A stretch of DNA of 64,000 bases from NCBI GenBank assembly GCA_030710605.1, contig CP092863.1, positions 113,956,010 through 114,020,009 of the forward strand, read 5' to 3'. The position numbers and the translations under genes are program-made. This DNA comes from Cordylochernes scorpioides. Taxonomy: Eukaryota > Arthropoda > Arachnida > Pseudoscorpiones > Chernetidae. Positions 40,829-51,259 of this stretch are shown one piece after another. Positions within the stretch are counted from its first letter, which is position 1, and each line of letters opens with the position of its first letter. The notes under the pieces were generated by a model. The model did no database searches, was not told the origin of the DNA, and saw only the letters and a program-made list of their open reading frames with translations.

Positions 40829-41108
40829 ATCTTCTTCTTCCTTATCTTCATTCAATCATATTAGGGTCTGGGTGAAGTAGAATGTGTCTGCCTTTGTCAT
40901 TAAGACTGGGAGCACTACTCAGTGGCAGGCCGAGGAACAGACGCCATGTGCAGCCGCTCCTAACATGGAGTACAAACGCTGCTTATCCTGTATCCCTGGA
41001 TTAGGAGCCCTTACAGGGTACTATCAGCCGGGCCAGCTGAGCCCAGGTTTTTTAGTGAGCTTGTTACTGCTCCCCCTTCCTCCTTTTTCATCCGGGTATG
41101 CTAAAATG
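40829..41108. repeat. Dispersed repeat, empty copy (no hAT)
   Basis: Matches 42353-42605 joined to 44902-45000. Shared blocks include TTTGTCATTAAGACT, CACTACTCAGTGGCAGG, CTCCTAACATGGAGTACA and GCCCAGGTTTKTTA. It carries one CCTTACAG (41009-41016), whereas the other copy has two flanking the hAT. No coding content; class unknown, possibly a SINE or LINE end. Confidence 0.85.
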
Positions 41109-41521
41109 AAGTAACGGAATTTAAAACTGAATTTTTCACCTAATTTTAAAACTCACTATGAAGATTCTAGTTCAAAGAAACATAATTATAATAGGTGAAA
41201 TATGTATTTGTCAAGCAAATGCTACAGGTTTCTGCAAATGAGTTTCCCTTCCTACAAACGGCTTTTTATATATATTTAATCACTAGATTGTAAATTCTCA
41301 TTAATCTTTGTATCAATTAACTATGAGTGTCAATAAAATATTTTTGAATTTATATTTTAAAAAAATCTTCATCTTTATGAAAAAGGCATATCCTTAACGT
41401 GCAAATGAAAGTTGCTGATAGCCTGCGCCATCTATCGGAATAAATATCAACTATTCTCGTTGATTTCTAATTATTCCAGAAATTTGCCAATTACCCATTC
41501 TTGGTTAATCAAGAAAAGCTT

Positions 41522-41563
41522 ACCACGTACGCGTTTCGGGCTGTTGGCCCTCATCAGCGTGGT
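41522..41563 (-). ncRNA. Hammerhead ribozyme
   Basis: On the minus strand stem I is ACCACG with CGUGGU. The core CUGAUGA is followed by stem II GGGC-CAACA-GCCC, then GAAA. Stem III is the self-complementary ACGCGU with no loop. The predicted cut is after the A following ACGCGU, between 41528 and 41527. All core residues of the motif are present. Hammerheads with loop-less stem III are known from Penelope-like element ends, where two copies pair as a dimer. A Penelope-type terminal motif lies next to it at 41583-41618. Confidence 0.85.
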
Positions 41564-41582
41564 GCAAGCTTAAACGTAATCT

Positions 41583-41618
41583 TGAGCTTTCGGGCATATC
41601 TGACCTTCTACAGGGGAG
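41583..41618 (-). repeat. Penelope-type terminal motif, hammerhead variant
   Basis: Minus strand CUGUAGAAGGUC...GCCCGAAAGCUC. It resembles the hammerhead core but has CUGUAGA in place of CUGANGA. Related motifs are at 35725-35760, 35891-35925, 38449-38488 and 39251-39290. Confidence 0.6.
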
Positions 41619-41811
41619 TACATAGAAACATATAAAACGGTGTTTACATTTATATTTACACTGCAATCTTGTGATGCTCAGCAGTTCCTTCTTTCTGTTA
41701 ACAGATTCAAAGAAGTTATAAATAGTGGCGAAGAGAAATAATTTATATTTTATTATTCAATTTAATTATTCAATGAAAATATTTTAAACGGATTTATTAC
41801 TTTATAAAACG

Positions 41812-42074
41812 ACATTTGAAAATTATACCGCATGTGTTTCTTTTCAACGAAAAATCAAATTTTTTGGCATCTGCCTGGTAAGCGGAACACGGTGGGTTCG
41901 ATTCCCATCCATGGACACTTTTATTTTTCCGTTTATCATTACTATTCACAATTCATCCTTTCATATCTCATCCCTAAGGTTAGAAATAATCGTTATTTCT
42001 CCTTAAAATAAAAATTCGATTTTTCGTTGAAAAGAAATACATGCGGGATAATTTTCAAATGTCGTTTTACAATC
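41812..42074. repeat. Foldback element with a tRNA-like core
   Basis: Arms of about 60 bp (AAAACGACATTTGAAAATTAT ... TTTCTTTTCAACGAAAAATC) are inverted at 42010-42070. Between them, 41874-41925 reads like a degenerate tRNA or SINE head with GGTGGGTTCGATTCCCATCC, a box B match. No coding frame. Confidence 0.7.
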
Positions 42075-42605
42075 ACAAGCCGCATTATATTATATTGTAT
42101 TATTATTTTATATTTGTAAAATCATGTTGCCTTGCTTACTTGTTCAATATTCTCTAGCTGTAGATAGTTTGGTTGATAATTGTCGACTGGTCGTGGTGAC
42201 GTCATCAATAAATACTTTTACATCTTGAGATATACAAAGACTTTATTTCTACGCTACAATATTCCAACCCACCAATATTTATAAATTTAATCCATGAATT
42301 CAAGTTTCCATGACCTTGTATAATTATACAATAGGATAATAATTTTTATAAAGAAGTCTTCTTCTTTCTTATCTCCACTCAATTATATTAGGGTAATCAA
42401 GCCTGTAGAGCTTGAAACTTGATGGTGTCTGAGTGAAGTAGAAGGCATATGCCTTTGTCATTAAGACTAGAAGCACTACTCAGTGGCAGGCCACTAACTT
42501 AGCTCCAATATGAAATGGCCACCTCTGACATGAGGAACAGACACCATGTACAGCTGCTCCTAACATGGAGTACAGACTCATCCTGTATTCCTGGATCCCT
42601 TACAG

Positions 42606-44901
42606 CAGGGGTCTCCAAACTTTCCAGCCTTAGGGCCATACTGATGGGGTCTTTCCAGCCTTAGGGCCATACTGATTACTCCAGTAAGTTCCGAGGGCCA
42701 AGATGGCAACACTGCATATTATTAATTTTCCTGTATTAATTGTTATGTTTATTTATTATTAAATGTTATTATTAATTGTTGCTTTTGTGTGTGATTTAGC
42801 AGAATGGAAAAGAAGCGAAAAATTGATAGTGAATGCAGAAAATTCAAAGATCAGTGGAACATTCAGTATTTCGTAATTGAGTCCAGTAACAAGGCGCTAT
42901 GTTTGATTTGCAATGAAAGCATAGCCGTTCTCAAAGAATATAACATGAAACGTCATTATGAAACAAAACATTCTCAAAATTACTCAAAATATACAGGAAT
43001 TGTGCGGACAGAAAAATTCGAAGCTTTGAAGCGCGGATTGAAATCGCAGCAATCTTTATTTACAAAAGTCAAAACTGAACAAGAGGCGGCAACTCGTGCC
43101 AGCTTTCGTGTGGCTCTTGAAATTGCAAAACGTGGAAAACCATTCACCGATGGAGAAATGATCAAGGAATGCATAATTGCAGTAGTCGAAGAAATGTGCC
43201 CTGAAAAGGTAAATTTATTAAAAACTGTCAGTATGTCAGCAAACACTGTGGCTCGAAGGGTAGAAAACATCGCTGAAAATATATCCTCTCAACTGCTCGA
43301 CAAAAATGGACATGTTGAGTGGTTTTCTTTGGCCTTGGATGAGTCAACGGATGTGTCAGATACTGCTCAGGTGTTGATTTATATTAGAGGAGTAGATAAA
43401 AGCTATGAAGTGCACGAAGAACTTCTTGATATGTATAGTATTCATGGCACAACTACTGGTACCGATATTTTTAAAGGAGTTGAAATGGCCATTAATAAAA
43501 AGAACCTTCGATGGAAAAACTTGAAATGTATTACAACTGATGGAGGCAAAAACATGAGTGGGAAAGATAAAGGAGTGGTCGCTCTTGTGTCAAAGGCTGT
43601 AGAAAATGACGGCGGCTCAAAACCATTAGTCTTACATTGTATCATTCATCAACAGTCTTTGTGCGGAAAATGTTTGGATATGTCTGACGTTCTGAAACCA
43701 GTCATATCAACTGTTAATTTCATCAGATCTTTTGGGCTGAATCACCGACAATTCCGACAATTTATTGCAGAGATTGGAGACACAGACTTACTTTATCATA
43801 CTGCCGTACGCTGGCTTAGTTGTGGGAAAGTCCTTCAGCGCTTTTTTGAACTTCGAGCAGTGATCGAAATTTTTTTGAATGAAAAGCACCGCCCTCTTAC
43901 TGAATTACAAAACAACGCATGGCTATGGAAGTTAGCATTCTATGTTGATTTGACAAAACATGTGAACGAACTGAATTTGAGATTGCAAGGAGAAAACCAG
44001 CATCTTCCTGATTTATACACTAATATCAAGTCATTCCGGATGAAATTGATACTGTTTCAATCACAACTACGAAGTAAATGTTTTTCACATTTTAAAACAT
44101 GTGAAATATTCAGCCACACTACTGAGACTGAGTTTCCTATCGATTTTGCAATCGAAACTTTGAGTGCTTTGAAGATAAATTTTGATACTCGTTTCTCGGA
44201 CTTTGATGCCATTGCGAATCAAATTAAGATTTTTCAGAATCCTTTTGATGCTGACATTGAAACCCTAGCCCCGGAACTTCAAATGGAAATGATTGATCTT
44301 CAGTGCAGTGATATAATTAAGAACAAATATGAAAACTCATCTTTGTTGGAATTTTATAAGAGTCTTCCACTGACACAATTTGATAATTTGTATAAATTTG
44401 CTCGTGGGCTGTTTTCCGTTTTTGGTACTACTTATTTGTGTGAGAAAACCTTCTCCAAAATGAAGTACACAAAAAATGTATACAGATCTAAATTAACTGA
44501 CGAGCATCTTAAATCTCTTTTAATAATTGGTACAAGTAAAATTAGTCCACAACTACAAACTATTGTCGGTGGAAAATCTCAATTACATACATCTCATTAG
44601 CATTTCATATGTCATGTTATAAGGTATGTGTTGTTCATTACTTACAATGTATAAAATGTAAGTTGGATTCATTTCAATAATTTGTTAGTTATTATATGCT
44701 GAAGTTAAATTTGCTGCATAAATTAAACATGTCTTTACTCATTACCATTCTGTGTTTCTTTATCCAACTTATCACAAACATTTTATTTGCTATAAAAAAT
44801 ATTTGTTCTCTAAAAGGAGTTTTCAAGTATGTCTCCGCGGGCCGGACAAAATCTGTCTGCGGGCCGGATGTGGCCCTCGGGCCGTAGTTTGGAGACCCCT
44901 G
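42606..44901 (+). mobile_element. Complete hAT DNA transposon
   Basis: The ends are inverted (CAGGGGTCTCCAAACTTT at 42606 and its partner GTAGTTTGGAGACCCCTG ending at 44901). CCTTACAG flanks both sides (42598-42605 and 44902-44909), the 8-bp duplication expected of hAT. A single full-length transposase frame lies inside. A 25-bp direct duplication (TTTCCAGCCTTAGGGCC...) sits just inside the left end. The undisrupted paralogous site at 41009-41016 confirms the boundaries. Confidence 0.96.
42804..44600 (+). CDS. hAT transposase (BED finger, GTF2IRD2/ZBED-like group), intact
   Basis: 598 residues from an ATG 198 bp inside the left end. Residues ~25-55 form a BED-type zinc finger (CLICNESIAVLKEYNMKRHYETKH). 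The RNase H-like core follows, with SLALDESTDVSDTAQ carrying the first catalytic aspartate, KCITTDGGKNMSGK with the second, and LHCIIHQQSLCGK. The C-terminal hAT dimerisation region ends in YLCEKTFSKMKYTKNVYRSKLTDEHLKSLL, containing the conserved late catalytic area. The text resembles GTF2IRD2 and ZBED-type proteins, which are domesticated hAT relatives, but terminal repeats show this is a mobile copy. No stop or frameshift is seen, so it may encode active enzyme. Confidence 0.95.
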   Translation: MEKKRKIDSECRKFKDQWNIQYFVIESSNKALCLICNESIAVLKEYNMKRHYETKHSQNYSKYTGIVRTEKFEALKRGLKSQQSLFTKVKTEQEAATRASFRVALEIAKRGKPFTDGEMIKECIIAVVEEMCPEKVNLLKTVSMSANTVARRVENIAENISSQLLDKNGHVEWFSLALDESTDVSDTAQVLIYIRGVDKSYEVHEELLDMYSIHGTTTGTDIFKGVEMAINKKNLRWKNLKCITTDGGKNMSGKDKGVVALVSKAVENDGGSKPLVLHCIIHQQSLCGKCLDMSDVLKPVISTVNFIRSFGLNHRQFRQFIAEIGDTDLLYHTAVRWLSCGKVLQRFFELRAVIEIFLNEKHRPLTELQNNAWLWKLAFYVDLTKHVNELNLRLQGENQHLPDLYTNIKSFRMKLILFQSQLRSKCFSHFKTCEIFSHTTETEFPIDFAIETLSALKINFDTRFSDFDAIANQIKIFQNPFDADIETLAPELQMEMIDLQCSDIIKNKYENSSLLEFYKSLPLTQFDNLYKFARGLFSVFGTTYLCEKTFSKMKYTKNVYRSKLTDEHLKSLLIIGTSKISPQLQTIVGGKSQLHTSH

Positions 44902-45048
44902 CCTTACAGGGTACTATCAGCCAGCTGAGCCCAGGTTTGTTACCGAGCTTGTTACTGCTCCCTCTCCTCCTTTTTCATCCGGGCTTGGAACCGTCAAAGG
45001 CGGAGTTAAAAAAAGTTATATAGAAGTACGATGCAGGATTTGTCCTTC

Positions 45049-45100
45049 CAAGGAGAATCTTATATAAGAACAATGTGTCTTAATAAAGGTTTGTGTGTAA
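45049..45100 (+). repeat. LINE tail fragment
   Basis: AAGGAGAATCTTATATAAGAACAATGTGTCTTAATAAAGG-type hairpin plus GT-rich end, matching the family B tail pattern in short blocks. Confidence 0.6.
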
Positions 45101-45109
45101 ACAATTAAA

Positions 45110-45333
45110 AGAAGCTGCATATCAACAATGGATACTTCCTCGGCGTGGAACTGAGGAGTGAAGACCTTGTCTGGAGGAGAACTCTCAAAGTGGGGAAACC
45201 TTCCTTGCTGGAGAAATTTGTACACATACACAACTATTCCCCTACACTTTATATGCTCTTTATTTATTATATTTTTTCCACCTTCGTAAAAATTGATTAG
45301 AAGAATCAAAATTGTTTAAATTGTCAATTGTCA
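45110..45333 (+). mobile_element. LINE ORF2 end and 3' UTR (family C)
   Basis: The plus strand encodes GYFLGVELRSEDLVWRRTL and KVGKPSLLEKFVH, then a 3' UTR ending in AATTGTC repeats. Same family as the minus-strand insertion at 26976-27253. Confidence 0.7.
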
Positions 45334-45689
45334 ACAATGGACAGAGAAGCCATCAAACAAAGGGACAAAACAAGACGCTCTAGGACAACTTCCCCCTCCC
45401 TCTATTTCCTCTAGTGACAGATGACATTGCACCAGATGACATCCATCTGTCTTTCCCTCCTCAACTAGAAGAAGGGAAGTGTCACATTTCCTTATGTCCA
45501 CTCATGGACACAGATGGTGATGTCCTTTATATAGAATACACCCGCAGTTTCCAATTTTTTCTTTTCCCCTTGAAAGGAAACTTCTTTTACATAAAATTGG
45601 ATCAAATCATCTTGCTCTGGAAGTTCTGTTGTCTAGGACGACAAAGAATAAATCCAATACATTGGTTCTGTATAAGTTTTACAGGGCTG

Positions 45690-46292
45690 GGTAAGAGAAT
45701 AAACATTGAGAAAAGAGAGCCATATGTAAATGGCTATGTAAATGAAGGATCACCTGTAAATAACTAACTCATCTTTTCTAAGCAACTATACACCAGGGTG
45801 AATCCAGTGTAGGACATAGATCCCCAATAAAAGGCTTGTTGTTGTTGTTGTATTAGAGCTCTAGAAGAAACATTGAGAAAAGAGAGTCGTATGTAAATGG
45901 TAATGTAAATGAACGATCACATGTAAATAACTAACTCATCTTTTCTAAGCAACTATACACCAGGGTGAATCCTGTGTAGGACATAGGTCCCCAATAAAAG
46001 GCTTGTTGTTGTTGTATTAGAGCTCTAGAAGAAACATTGAGAAAAGAGAGCCGTATGTAAATGGATATGTAAATGAACGATCACATGTAAATAACTAACT
46101 CATCTTTTCTATGCAATTATACACCTGGGTAAATCCTGTGTAGGGAATATAGGTCCCCAATAAAAGGCTTGTTGTTGTTGTATTAGAGCTTTAGAAGAAA
46201 CATTGAGAAAAGAGAGCCGTATGTAAATGGTATGTAAATGAACGATCACATGTAAATAACTAACTCATCTTTTCGATGCAATTATACACCTG
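45690..46292 (+). repeat. ~166-bp tandem array ending in LINE-type tails, four units
   Basis: AGAGAGYCGTATGTAAATGG recurs near 45714, 45881, 46045 and 46211. Units end in GTGAATCC...GTCCCCAATAAAAGGCTTG plus TTG repeats, the LINE tail layout. The fourth unit is cut before its tail. A shorter inverted counterpart lies at 48150-48540. Confidence 0.85.
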
Positions 46293-46612
46293 GGTGATAT
46301 CTTTCTTCTTGAATTTTTTTTTTTTTTTTTTACAGTATCACTTCACTTCTTTCTCTCCATCCCTGACCCGGGGATACTTACTTGTGTTGCAGCTCTGTTG
46401 GCTTGCTGCTTGCTTGGTTCATTGCCACAGTGATCGTTCTGCTTGGTACAGACCTTTGGTAGGATTAGATGACCATTCTATAATGGCCAATTAGTCGAAC
46501 AAAAGAGTGAATTTCCAATTTTTTCTCAGATTTTTGTTTAGAATACCTTCTCTATTGGTCAAATATCCTTAGGAAAGACTACGAGTTTTCAATTATATCC
46601 TGAATTTTTTTT

Positions 46613-46918
46613 TTACTTATCCCTAAGTACACGTGGTACAGGACATGATAATCATGGTGGGTAATTAGCGACTGCTTTTACTGTAAGCGCACCACATGTC
46701 TACACATGTGAAAAGCAGTTCGACTTTGCACTTACAAATGTGCCCCGTTTGGTTACTTGCACTCGCTGGTGGGGTTGGACTTTTTCAAGAATCGGGGGTG
46801 ATTGGAGCATTATTATTATTATTTTTTTGAAATCAGAAAAAAAGTGTCCAATGCGGGAATCGAACCCAGGTCGTAGTGGTCGAAAACCAAACGGTTTAAC
46901 CATCCTTCCACCGACATC
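46613..46918 (-). mobile_element. tRNA-headed SINE, copy 1
   Basis: Read on the minus strand it begins with a tRNA-like head containing a box B (GGTTCGATTCCCGC) and box A-like GGTTAAACCG. A T-rich linker follows, then a body with the hairpin CACATGTGTAGACATGTG and an end near GTACCACGTGTACTTAGGG. Members in this window differ by about 10%. Confidence 0.8.
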
Positions 46919-47189
46919 CTGAATTTGAAAGTTACTATTTGATATATAAATATAAAGCAATATAACACGCCATCTATATATAGCAAATGTAAACATTAAG
47001 ACGCGAAAGTTTCTTTCATACATAAATCAAATTTCTGCTGTCCTTACTGCGATATTAGATATTATTTGCAAAGACTATTTTTTGAATATCAAGAAGCTAA
47101 TGAATAAAATTTGCATATACTATCGTTTTACATACTATTTTATTTTAAAAATAAAGCAATCCATAAATAAATCTTTAAAAAGGCCTATA

Positions 47190-47262
47190 TTGGATCAAAA
47201 TATCATTTATTTTACCAATATTTCAGTTGGCTGAACGCCAACCTTTAATCAAGGTATTATAA
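47190..47262 (-). repeat. Penelope-type terminal motif fragment
   Basis: The minus strand reads CTTGATTAAAGGTTGGC, GTTCA, GCCAAC, then TGAAATATTGG. A hairpin followed by GAAA in the layout of Penelope-element ends. Confidence 0.45.
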
Positions 47263-47859
47263 CATAACATTAATACAACATTAATATAACATTAACACAC
47301 ATTAATATGTTATAACTCCTTGCCTTAATATGCCTTTTTATTTATGTAATGATTATGTAATGATTCCATATGCAAATTTTATTCTTAAAGAAAAAATGTA
47401 GCATATATGTAAATATGTATTAATTTTCTGATAGAAAATAAAATATGTAAAAATGATTGGATGTATATAGAGTGTAAGAGGAGAGTGAAAGTATCTTATT
47501 TATAGAAATAAATGGCTTATACCTAATAGTGTTCGTCAAGTGCTATTTTTGTTAGGTAGAGAACACAACAACTGGTATGTAAATTTCCATATATCAAAGA
47601 AATGCTTCACTAGTCCATCAAGCTGAGTTCAACTTTAGGTAATCATATGGACAAATATTGTCCAATTTGTTCTGTTGTCCATATAGTTATCTCAACAGTG
47701 TATGATACAGAAGTCATTTATGGCGTCTTCTTTCGTCTATGCTGTTAGCCAAACAAATCTGGCTTTTCATCTTTTGGAGCGATTTCTGCCCATCACAAGG
47801 ATAGGAGAATATCAATAACAAGCCTTTTATTGAGGACCTATATTCTTCTTTTTGGTTTA

Positions 47860-48155
47860 TATAAATTCTACAAGGCCGCAGTCACCGTTCGGAGGAGATT
47901 AATTGAATCGCCGAATGCCGTGGTTCATTTGGACGAGGAAAGTGAAGACTAGAACGCGGCTGATTCCACACTCGTCTGTTCAGTGATACGCTAACCATGA
48001 CGTATGTACGAAGGAACGTGTGGCCATTGGACATGTGTCGGACCTGGAGGCTGTTGTTGGGTGCTGCGCTGCCTGGAGTATAGGAGCTCTATCTATTATT
48101 TCTCCCTGTGGTGAATCTGTATAAGACCGCTGGTCTTAATAAAGCTTTGTGTGTG
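47860..48155 (+). repeat. LINE 3' end fragment
   Basis: Ends GTGAATCTGTATAAGACCGC, TGGTCTTAATAAAGC and a GT run, the hairpin-plus-AATAAA tail. No ORF2 text recognised upstream. Confidence 0.55.
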
Positions 48156-48545
48156 TGACTTATTGGGGACCTATATGCTCTACACAGGCTTCACACAGTT
48201 CATAAATGATTATAAAAGATGAGTTATTTATTTACATGTGATCGTTCATTTACATACCATTTACATATGGCTCTCTTTTCTCAATGTTTCTTCTAGAGCC
48301 CTAATACAACAACAAAAATTATTTTATTGGGGACCTATGCCCTAGACAGGATTCACCCTGGTGTATAATTGTTTATAAAAGATGAGTTATTTACAGGTGA
48401 TCGTTCATTTACATATCTATTTACATACGGCTCTCTTTTCTCAATGTTTCTTCTCTTTCCCAGCCCTATAAAACTTATACAGGACCAATGCATTAGATTT
48501 ATTCTTTGTCGTCCTAGTCAACAGAGCCTACAGAGCAAGATGATT
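48150..48545 (-). repeat. Inverted tandem LINE-tail units (two)
   Basis: Two units of the 166-bp repeat of 45690-46292 in opposite orientation (GGGGACCTATA... TTTACATATGGCTCTCTTTTC). The outer part also matches the sequence left of the first array (45590-45690). Confidence 0.8.
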
Positions 48546-48649
48546 TGATCCAATTTTATCCAAGTTTCCTTTCACTTATTAAATTTAAACAGAAAAACAT
48601 GTGGTGCTCCAGTTCCAAGTCGTTTTTTTTTTTAATATTACAAAATGGA

Positions 48650-49005
48650 CATATCCCTAGTACACGTGGTACAGGCCATGATAATCATGGTGGGTAGTAA
48701 GCAACTGCTTTTACTGTAAGTGCATCACATGTCTACACATGTGAAAATAAAAGATAATAATAAAATAAAAGAAACTTATCCTCGGAGTTTTATGTGTTGC
48801 TGCAACTTGTATACCAGAGGATTCTATCTTACGACTTACAAATGTGTCAGAGCCCCTGTTTGGTTACTTGCACTCGTTGGTAGGGTTGGGACTTTTACAA
48901 GAATTGGGCCATTGGAGCATTTAGAAAAAGTGACCAATGCGGGATTCGATCCCGGGTCGTAGCGGTCGAAAACCAATTGTTTACACCAACCTTCGACCGA
49001 CCCCC
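48650..49005 (-). mobile_element. tRNA-headed SINE, copy 2, with an internal insert
   Basis: Same layout as 46613-46918 but with about 85 extra AT-rich bases at 48745-48830. Box B GATCCCGG/GGATTCGATCCCGG region is preserved. Confidence 0.8.
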
Positions 49006-49465
49006 GCAGTATTTCCTGGAAGACAGGAGTGGCGGGCGTCTTTGTAGGATGGGGAATTTTTTTACAGCTTTCTTTGTCGGTATTATCAATGCCGGGGTAC
49101 GCCCAACTTCCTTTAGCTCAATAGAATCTTCCTTATTTGTTCACATTGGATGGTGTTTCGTTCGCCAACAACTCACTTCTTAACCGTTTTCATTGATAGT
49201 CATACCATTTTGTTTATCACGTTAAAGAATATCTTCGATTATTGGAAAGGGTTTTTGAAATTTTAATATTTAGAATAATGTGTAGAGCTCACGTGTCATA
49301 TGGTAGGCCGCGTACATGGACAAAACTTAAGGAAGTGGGAAGTCTTTTAATCACCGATCGTCTTTTTTTTTTTTTTTTTGGAAAGAGATAGAGGCTGTTC
49401 ACACTTGGTTATCTCGTGTGTCTTCAATAAAGGCCACTGTAATATCTTTCAGAGTTATTGTCTGA

Positions 49466-49565
49466 NNNNNNNNNNNNNNNNNNNNNNNNNNNNNNNNNNN
49501 NNNNNNNNNNNNNNNNNNNNNNNNNNNNNNNNNNNNNNNNNNNNNNNNNNNNNNNNNNNNNNNNN
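49466..49565. other. Assembly gap of 100 N
   Basis: Exactly 100 N. Open frames running through it are artefacts. Confidence 1.
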
Positions 49566-49604
49566 AAGAAACTGCTGAACAATAAAAGCCCGAGATAATC
49601 ACAT

Positions 49605-50105
49605 TTTATAATATGACCAAAAGTGGTGTGGATGTAGTTGATCAGACATGTATTCAGTAGGAAGAAGAACCAAAAGATAGCCCCTGTGTTTATTTTTCAA
49701 CTTTTGGGATGTGGTTGCAATAAATTCAGCAGTAATTTATAAGGCTGTCAAGCAAGACGGTGGAATGGCTCGAAAAGATTTTATAAAGCAGCTTGCTCTA
49801 CTACTAATGAGAGATGCCTTGAATATGAGAAATCAAGACAAAAATTTGTCAAGAGATCTGCAAGTATTAATTCAGAAGCATGCTTGAACTTCATCACTTG
49901 AGGTAGGCAAATATTTATTTGATATTCAAACGAAATATCAATAATATGTGTTATCTAGGAATCCACAAGCGGCAGTCCTTGGTCCAAAAAACGCAAAAGA
50001 TGCTACCTATGTAAAAAAGATCGTTGAACTCAAATGCAATTTAAAAAATGCAAAGAACCAATCTGCAAAGATCATTCTATTGAAATATGCTTGAATTGTG
50101 CACCA
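49605..50105 (+). pseudogene. piggyBac transposase C-terminal relic
   Basis: The plus strand in mixed frames reads MTKSGVDVVDQ, the typical GVD-x-x-DQ block of piggyBac transposases. RRTKRW-like, LFFNFWDVV-like and INSAVIYKAVKQDGGMAR text follows. Near 49990-50100 a cysteine-rich end is readable (KRCYLCKKDR, KKCKEPICKDHSIEICLNC), matching the C-terminal zinc-binding domain. Many stops. The left part is lost in the assembly gap. Confidence 0.7.
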
Positions 50106-51259
50106 AATCTTGAATAAAATATTTTAGATAGAATTTTTTAGAATATATATAGAATATTTTAGATAGAAAGAGTTTCTTGTACATTTTCATTTAATTTTGT
50201 TTAGAGCTCTGTTTATTCGAAAAAAACAAAATATTTATTCTTTGGAAATTATGTGTATACGTTTAATTTCTTTTTATTTTATGAATAACATGGTTTATTA
50301 TTGATTTTAAAAGATGGCCTGAGAGGCCGAACGCCAGTAATTGTGTAAGGAAAATAGGCGCCAGTAACTAAGGGTTAAGAGCGACTGGGTTTCGATGCCA
50401 TCCACCATTATTTCTATCAATCGATTCAAGATTCATATTGTAAGCCTAACTTGCCACTTTATATAAGAATGGAATAGATTTTGGCTTCTCTACATGTGAG
50501 AGTCTGTATTTCATAATAATATTATTACAATTTACCAGTAAAAAATATATATACTTAAAAATTGTATAATCGATCTAGCTTCTATCCAAGCACAGCCGCC
50601 ATCTTTCTTTAGCTGTCATCCTCTCGACAACGCTAGTTTTGTCAGAAAGTTGGATCCCACATTCCAGTATGGATATCCTCCAGTTATACAAAGGTTAATT
50701 AGGAACGAGATAGATTTAGGACATGGACTCACCATATCCTCAGGAGAAAGCAATGAACAGCTCCAACTACCAACCCGCACTAAATCACCTCGGCGACAGC
50801 TTCACGGCTATTTTTAGCATCAATCAATACTTGTTGCCATCACTGGGATGCTCTGGGCAGCCATTGCTTTAAAGCAATCTTCTCCAGTTGCAGTGTATTT
50901 CCAGCGGGTTTTCTGCCATTCTCTTGGATGGGATTAACATATTTTGTCATCCTTAGTTTGACCATAGTGTCAGAATGTAGTCATAGCTGTCCCCCCATTG
51001 GGTGCCATCAGAATGTACTCTTCAAAAAAATTATTGGGTCGTGTTTTTCCCTTTAGTCAACCAGTTATACTTTTTTGTTTAAGAGTCTTCCCTTATAATC
51101 TATTTTCTCATATGTTAGTTAGCAATACTCCTTGTAAAAGGGTTCTATGGCCCAATGGACCTTGAGTTAATAAAGAGTTTTACACAAGAAACATCCCTGG
51201 ATGCATTTTTCCCAATAGAATGTGTGTTCTTTCCAGGAAAAAATATAGAGTTGAACTTC
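50106..51259. other. No recognised gene
   Basis: Contains a weak tRNA/SINE-like phrase near 50370-50410 (GACTGGGTTTCGATGCCATCC) but no cloverleaf. Otherwise unremarkable. Confidence 0.35.

Larger units (their letters stand above)
42353..45000. repeat. Dispersed repeat copy interrupted by the hAT element
   Basis: The left part (42353-42605) and right part (44902-45000) together equal the repeat at 40829-41108, with extra bases near 42395-42415 and 42500-42540. The hAT at 42606-44901 splits it. Confidence 0.85.

Noticed and set aside
49378..49602. Open frames running through the N gap
   Set aside because: They contain only unknown residues across the gap and have no support.
50365..50412. Possible tRNA near GGGTTTCGATGCCATCC
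   Set aside because: No acceptor, D or anticodon arm could be built around the box B-like phrase.
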